Shown in pieces: positions 61,864-64,000 of a stretch of 64,000 nucleotides of DNA. Source of the stretch: Hymenobacter sublimis (GTDB lineage Bacteria; Bacteroidota; Bacteroidia; Cytophagales; Hymenobacteraceae); the NCBI RefSeq assembly GCF_023101345.1, contig NZ_CP095848.1, positions 124,001 through 188,000 on the forward strand, read 5' to 3'. The notes below the pieces were generated by a model, which was given only the letters and a program-made list of their open reading frames with translations, did no database searches and was not told the origin of the DNA. Within the stretch, counting starts at the first letter, position 1. Each line of letters begins with the position of its first letter. The position numbers were made by a program, and so were the translations under genes.

Positions 61864-62094
61864 CTACCCGGCCTTCAAAAAAGTACGGGAGTATTGCAGA
61901 ATAGAACTAGTAGTGCTCTGCTTAGGCGTACACCGGGCTCCGTCGAGGGCACGTTGGGCCAACAGTAGATCGGCGCAGGCAGCGGCCAGCTCGGGGTCGT
62001 GTACCAGAGCTTGTTCTACTTCCTGCTGTTCATTAGCCGGCAATTCGTTGTACACGTACCGGAGCAGCTTCTCGTGGGTAAACGTTTTGATCAT
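61864..62094 (-). CDS. small protein overlapping the sigma gene, anti-sigma-like
   Basis: 76 residues. It starts TFTHEKLLRYVYNELPANEQ, followed by a helix with VEQALVHDPELAAACADLL, a layout like the N-terminal anti-sigma domain (LLxYLxGEL...ExxxVExHL). The zinc motif H-x3-C-x2-C is absent, and there is no transmembrane helix. Its start lies 62 bases inside the sigma gene in another frame, pointing to tight coupling. Probably a soluble partner of the sigma factor; binding is inference. Confidence 0.75.
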   Translation of the reverse strand: MIKTFTHEKLLRYVYNELPANEQQEVEQALVHDPELAAACADLLLAQRALDGARCTPKQSTTSSILQYSRTFLKAG

Positions 62095-62668
62095 AGAAAA
62101 CGGGTTGTGCGGCCATTTTTTTCCGCAGGTTAATCAGCGCGTAACGCATACGCCCCAGCGCTGTGTTAATGCTGACCCCCGTTGCATCGGCAATTTCCTG
62201 AAAGCTCATGTCACCGTAGTGGCGCATGATCAGGACTTCTTTCTGCGCCGCGGGCAGCTCCTGAATCAGCTCCCGAAGCCGCGCGTGGGTTTCTTCCCGG
62301 GTAAGCGCAGCCTCAGCACCCTCTTCTGCCAACGACAACGAGTTGAACGCATGACTTGTTGTATCAAGGTTCAACAAAGGGCTGCGTTTTTCCCGACGGA
62401 AGCAGTCAATGGCCAAATTATGGGCAATGCGGCAAATCCAGGACGAGAATTTTCCTTCCTCATTATAGCGGCCACCCTTCATGGTGTGAATGGCCTTGAT
62501 AAAGGTATCCTGCAGCAGATCTTCGGCAACGTCTTCGTCGCGCACGATCAGCATAATAGTAGTAAATACGCGGGCTTTGTGCCGCTCAAGCAATTGAGTG
62601 AAGGCTTCTTCCTGGCCGGCAATATAAAGCGAAATAAGAGCGGAGTCGCTCGGCTGCATGGTTTCCAT
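62033..62668 (-). CDS. ECF-type RNA polymerase sigma factor
   Basis: 211 residues. Region 2 (about 20-90: QEEAFTQLLERHKARVFTTI, DVAEDLLQDTFIKAIHTM, WICRIAHNLAIDCFRREKR) and region 4 (about 135-190: LPAAQKEVLIMRHYGDMSFQEIADATGVSINTALGRMRYALINL in pieces). The 20-residue tail (DQNVYPREAAPVRV) is translated from DNA that also encodes the start of the small partner. Promoter at 62766-62796 looks like a normal housekeeping one, not autoregulated. The regulon is unknown. Confidence 0.94.
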   Translation of the reverse strand: METMQPSDSALISLYIAGQEEAFTQLLERHKARVFTTIMLIVRDEDVAEDLLQDTFIKAIHTMKGGRYNEEGKFSSWICRIAHNLAIDCFRREKRSPLLNLDTTSHAFNSLSLAEEGAEAALTREETHARLRELIQELPAAQKEVLIMRHYGDMSFQEIADATGVSINTALGRMRYALINLRKKMAAQPVFYDQNVYPREAAPVRVQRIAG

Positions 62669-62765
62669 AAAGACTACGAAAATTAGGGGACGTAGAGCTT
62701 TAGGCCATAGAGTGCAGTTGCCGGTGAAAAGGAGAAGAAGTGAGTAAAGAAAAACTCAGTGAATC

Positions 62766-62796
62766 CAAATGTAGAGAACCGCCGGCCCAAACACAA
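62766..62796 (-). promoter_or_regulatory. promoter of sigma factor gene
   Basis: On the minus strand TTG (62796-62794), 20-base spacer, TACATTTG (62773-62766). Predicted start near 62759, leader about 90 bases. Confidence 0.65.
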
Positions 62797-62916
62797 TGCC
62801 TTGGCCCCGCAAAAGCCAAAATTTTTTTCGCAGCATCTGAAACCAAAATATTCAGTATATACAATTCTAGATTAAATAGTGTATTTAAATATATAACTTA
62901 TTGACAATGAAATAAA

Positions 62917-62954
62917 TAAACCGAAGCTTCTTGGGGTGTAGAAACTTCGGTTTA
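62917..62954 (-). terminator. terminator after DUF6799 gene
   Basis: 10-bp perfect stem (62917-62926 with 62945-62954); on the minus strand followed by TTTATTTATTT. Confidence 0.75.
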
Positions 62955-62985
62955 CCCTTGTACAGCTAAAAGCAAAAACCGTGCA

Positions 62986-63561
62986 CTACGGTTGAAGCTG
63001 CTGACTGAGCTGTTGAATCTGCTGCTCAGAAGCGGCCGTGGCTTTGGTGCCTGTTGCGGCGCCCGTAGCTCGCTCCGCCAGCAAATCAGTAAGCTGCCGA
63101 AGCTGCTCTAGGCGCTGGCCGGTGCGTTGCAACTCCGGGATTAGGGCCGTTACGTTGGCGGTAGCAGGAATTTCTACTACGGTAGGTTTCGAGCCGGTGG
63201 TCAGCTCATCGTGGCGCTCAATGGCCGCGGCCGTCATCATGTCGTCGCGGTAAAGCACCACGTCACCCTGCATGTTCACGGCTTTACCATCGGTTAGGCG
63301 GCGCCGGGAACCGTTTTTGCCGAGCAGGGTGCCATCGGGTTGCAGCGTTAGGCCATTACCAACGCGTAAGGGGCTAGTTAGAGGCGTGACTTTCCCCGCC
63401 TGCAGGCGGTACATCTTGCCATTCCGGGCAAAGGCCCCGTCTTTGAGTGTGGCCGCCGTAGCCGCCGATTTAGTAGTTTGAGCAACAGCAGAAAAAGCAC
63501 TGCCCCCTGACAACAGGGCAGCCAGCACGAGAGAGCGAAGTAGCATAGCGGGAGTGAGCAT
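62986..63561 (-). CDS. exported DUF6799-repeat protein
   Basis: 191 residues; ATG at 63561, or 63546 five codons later, both giving a signal peptide (LLRSLVLAALLSGGSAFSAVAQ). Two DUF6799-type units: DGAFARNGKMYRLQAGKVTPL and NGLTLQPDGTLLGKNGSRRRL, then DGKAVNMQGDVVLY. The C-terminal third is a Gln/Leu/Thr-rich helix (LIPELQRTGQRLEQLRQLTDLL). Periplasmic or surface location; function unknown. Family is common in Cytophagales. Confidence 0.82.
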   Translation of the reverse strand: MLTPAMLLRSLVLAALLSGGSAFSAVAQTTKSAATAATLKDGAFARNGKMYRLQAGKVTPLTSPLRVGNGLTLQPDGTLLGKNGSRRRLTDGKAVNMQGDVVLYRDDMMTAAAIERHDELTTGSKPTVVEIPATANVTALIPELQRTGQRLEQLRQLTDLLAERATGAATGTKATAASEQQIQQLSQQLQP

Positions 63562-63637
63562 ATAAAGTCGGGAAAGAGCGAGAAATACGCTAGCATACGG
63601 GGTAGCCCCGACTTGCGGCTAACCCCAACGCTGCAGG

Positions 63638-64000
63638 CTAGGCGCTGTGTAGGTGCTGGCGGCTATGCAGCCAATGGAGAGCAGCCTCTTCCGTGGCAAA
63701 GAGCCGAACGTGGGCAAGGTCGCTGAGGACCATGGGCGAGCCAGTTTGCTGCTCCTCAGGGCTAAGCTGCGCGGCTGAAACAAGGAACGCCAAATAAATT
63801 CGGCCGCGCAAAGAGGTAGCTACGCGCGGAATAAACTGGGTTAATACCCAATGCGTGTCGTCCTCACTGGCCGGCCCTCGGCCCCGCGAGTCGGCCAGCC
63901 AATACCTAACCGCCGCCGGCCGTGCTACGGTCAGGGCCGCCTCGTAACTTTGCTGCAGCTCAGCGGCCGAAACCGGCCGCGTCCAGCGAATGATAAGCAC
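63638..64000 (-). CDS. conserved protein of unknown function, 5' end outside the window
   Basis: 120 residues visible from a GTG at the last base of the window; the frame is open there, so the true start is probably beyond it. Visible segments: IIRWTRPVSAAELQQSYEAAL, VRYWLADSRGRG, WVLTQFIPRVATSLRGRIYLAFL, VRLFATEEAALHWL. The alternating strands and helices suggest a STAS- or SpoIIAA-like small domain, as in many short cytoplasmic proteins of this genus, but this is only a similarity in layout. Confidence 0.7.
   Translation of the reverse strand: MLIIRWTRPVSAAELQQSYEAALTVARPAAVRYWLADSRGRGPASEDDTHWVLTQFIPRVATSLRGRIYLAFLVSAAQLSPEEQQTGSPMVLSDLAHVRLFATEEAALHWLHSRQHLHSA

Larger units (their letters stand above)
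62669..62985. other. 317-base gap with sigma promoter and AT-rich stretch
   Basis: Holds the sigma promoter (62766-62796), an AT-rich segment of about 60 bases (62850-62910) and the terminator of the DUF6799 gene. No gene seen. Confidence 0.6.

Noticed and set aside
1..64000. Search by eye for tRNA, rRNA, CRISPR arrays, transposases and phage genes
   Set aside because: None recognised. Short non-coding RNAs cannot be excluded without covariance models.

Overview
The window reads as chromosomal DNA of a Bacteroidota bacterium, most likely the Hymenobacter branch of the Cytophagales. Support comes from lineage-specific genes (gldB, gldD, DUF6089 proteins, PorT-type barrels, the DUF6799 repeat, tandem OmpH after bamA), from promoters of the Bacteroidota type (TTG or TTTG, about 20 nt, TAnnTTTG) and from the ordering of several conserved blocks. 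I see no rRNA, tRNA, CRISPR array, prophage or insertion sequence. It is mostly a housekeeping segment, densely packed, with genes on both strands and long perfect hairpins at many gene ends.

Layout. 0-12 kb (+): an alpha/beta hydrolase cut by the window edge, a CBS-domain protein, a POTRA/barrel protein, NAD kinase, two DUF6089 proteins, then uppS-bamA-ompH-ompH (isoprenoid carrier and outer-membrane biogenesis) and an RluA-type pseudouridine synthase. 12-19 kb (-): an ExbB-ExbD-ExbD-TonB energising operon, a second TonB, a small membrane protein, a PstS-like lipoprotein and a TPR protein. 19-30 kb: mazG, glmM, a cysteine desulfurase, a DUF389 protein, a PRC-barrel protein, hemH, the GTPases era and der, and two small Ala-rich lipoproteins. 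30-33 kb (-): an unknown protein, a small membrane protein, murQ, a cytochrome-b5-like protein and a degenerate arginase-fold protein. 33-43 kb (+): fatty-acid degradation, with an acyl-CoA ligase, a broken lipoprotein gene, a MarR regulator and fadN-fadA-fadE (same order as Bacillus fadNAE) interrupted by a four-helix-bundle gene. 43-50 kb: glutamate dehydrogenase, secreted proteins of unknown role, recG, gldD. 50-58 kb: ssb, mutY, HU, a TPR protein, a 29-residue basic protein, rng, and a hybrid histidine kinase. 58-64 kb: an outer-membrane barrel, gldB, a glycosyltransferase, nth, an ECF sigma factor with a small overlapping partner, a DUF6799 protein and a protein cut by the window end.

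How the parts connect. The MarR gene and fadE each carry the same sequence, with an inverted repeat over the -10-like box, in their upstream regions. This suggests that MarR controls itself and the fad genes. The exbB operon and the HU gene have full promoters. Several start codons were moved downstream because the longer reading frame begins inside or upstream of a recognisable TAnnTTTG box.

Most worth a second look: the paired MarR operator candidate, the lipoprotein gene with both a stop codon and a lost lipobox Cys, the four-helix-bundle gene between fadN and fadA, the structured leader of HU, the missing gldE between ssb and gldD, the arginase-fold protein lacking metal ligands, and the sigma factor/minimal anti-sigma overlap. 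I did not find a clearly new multigene system.
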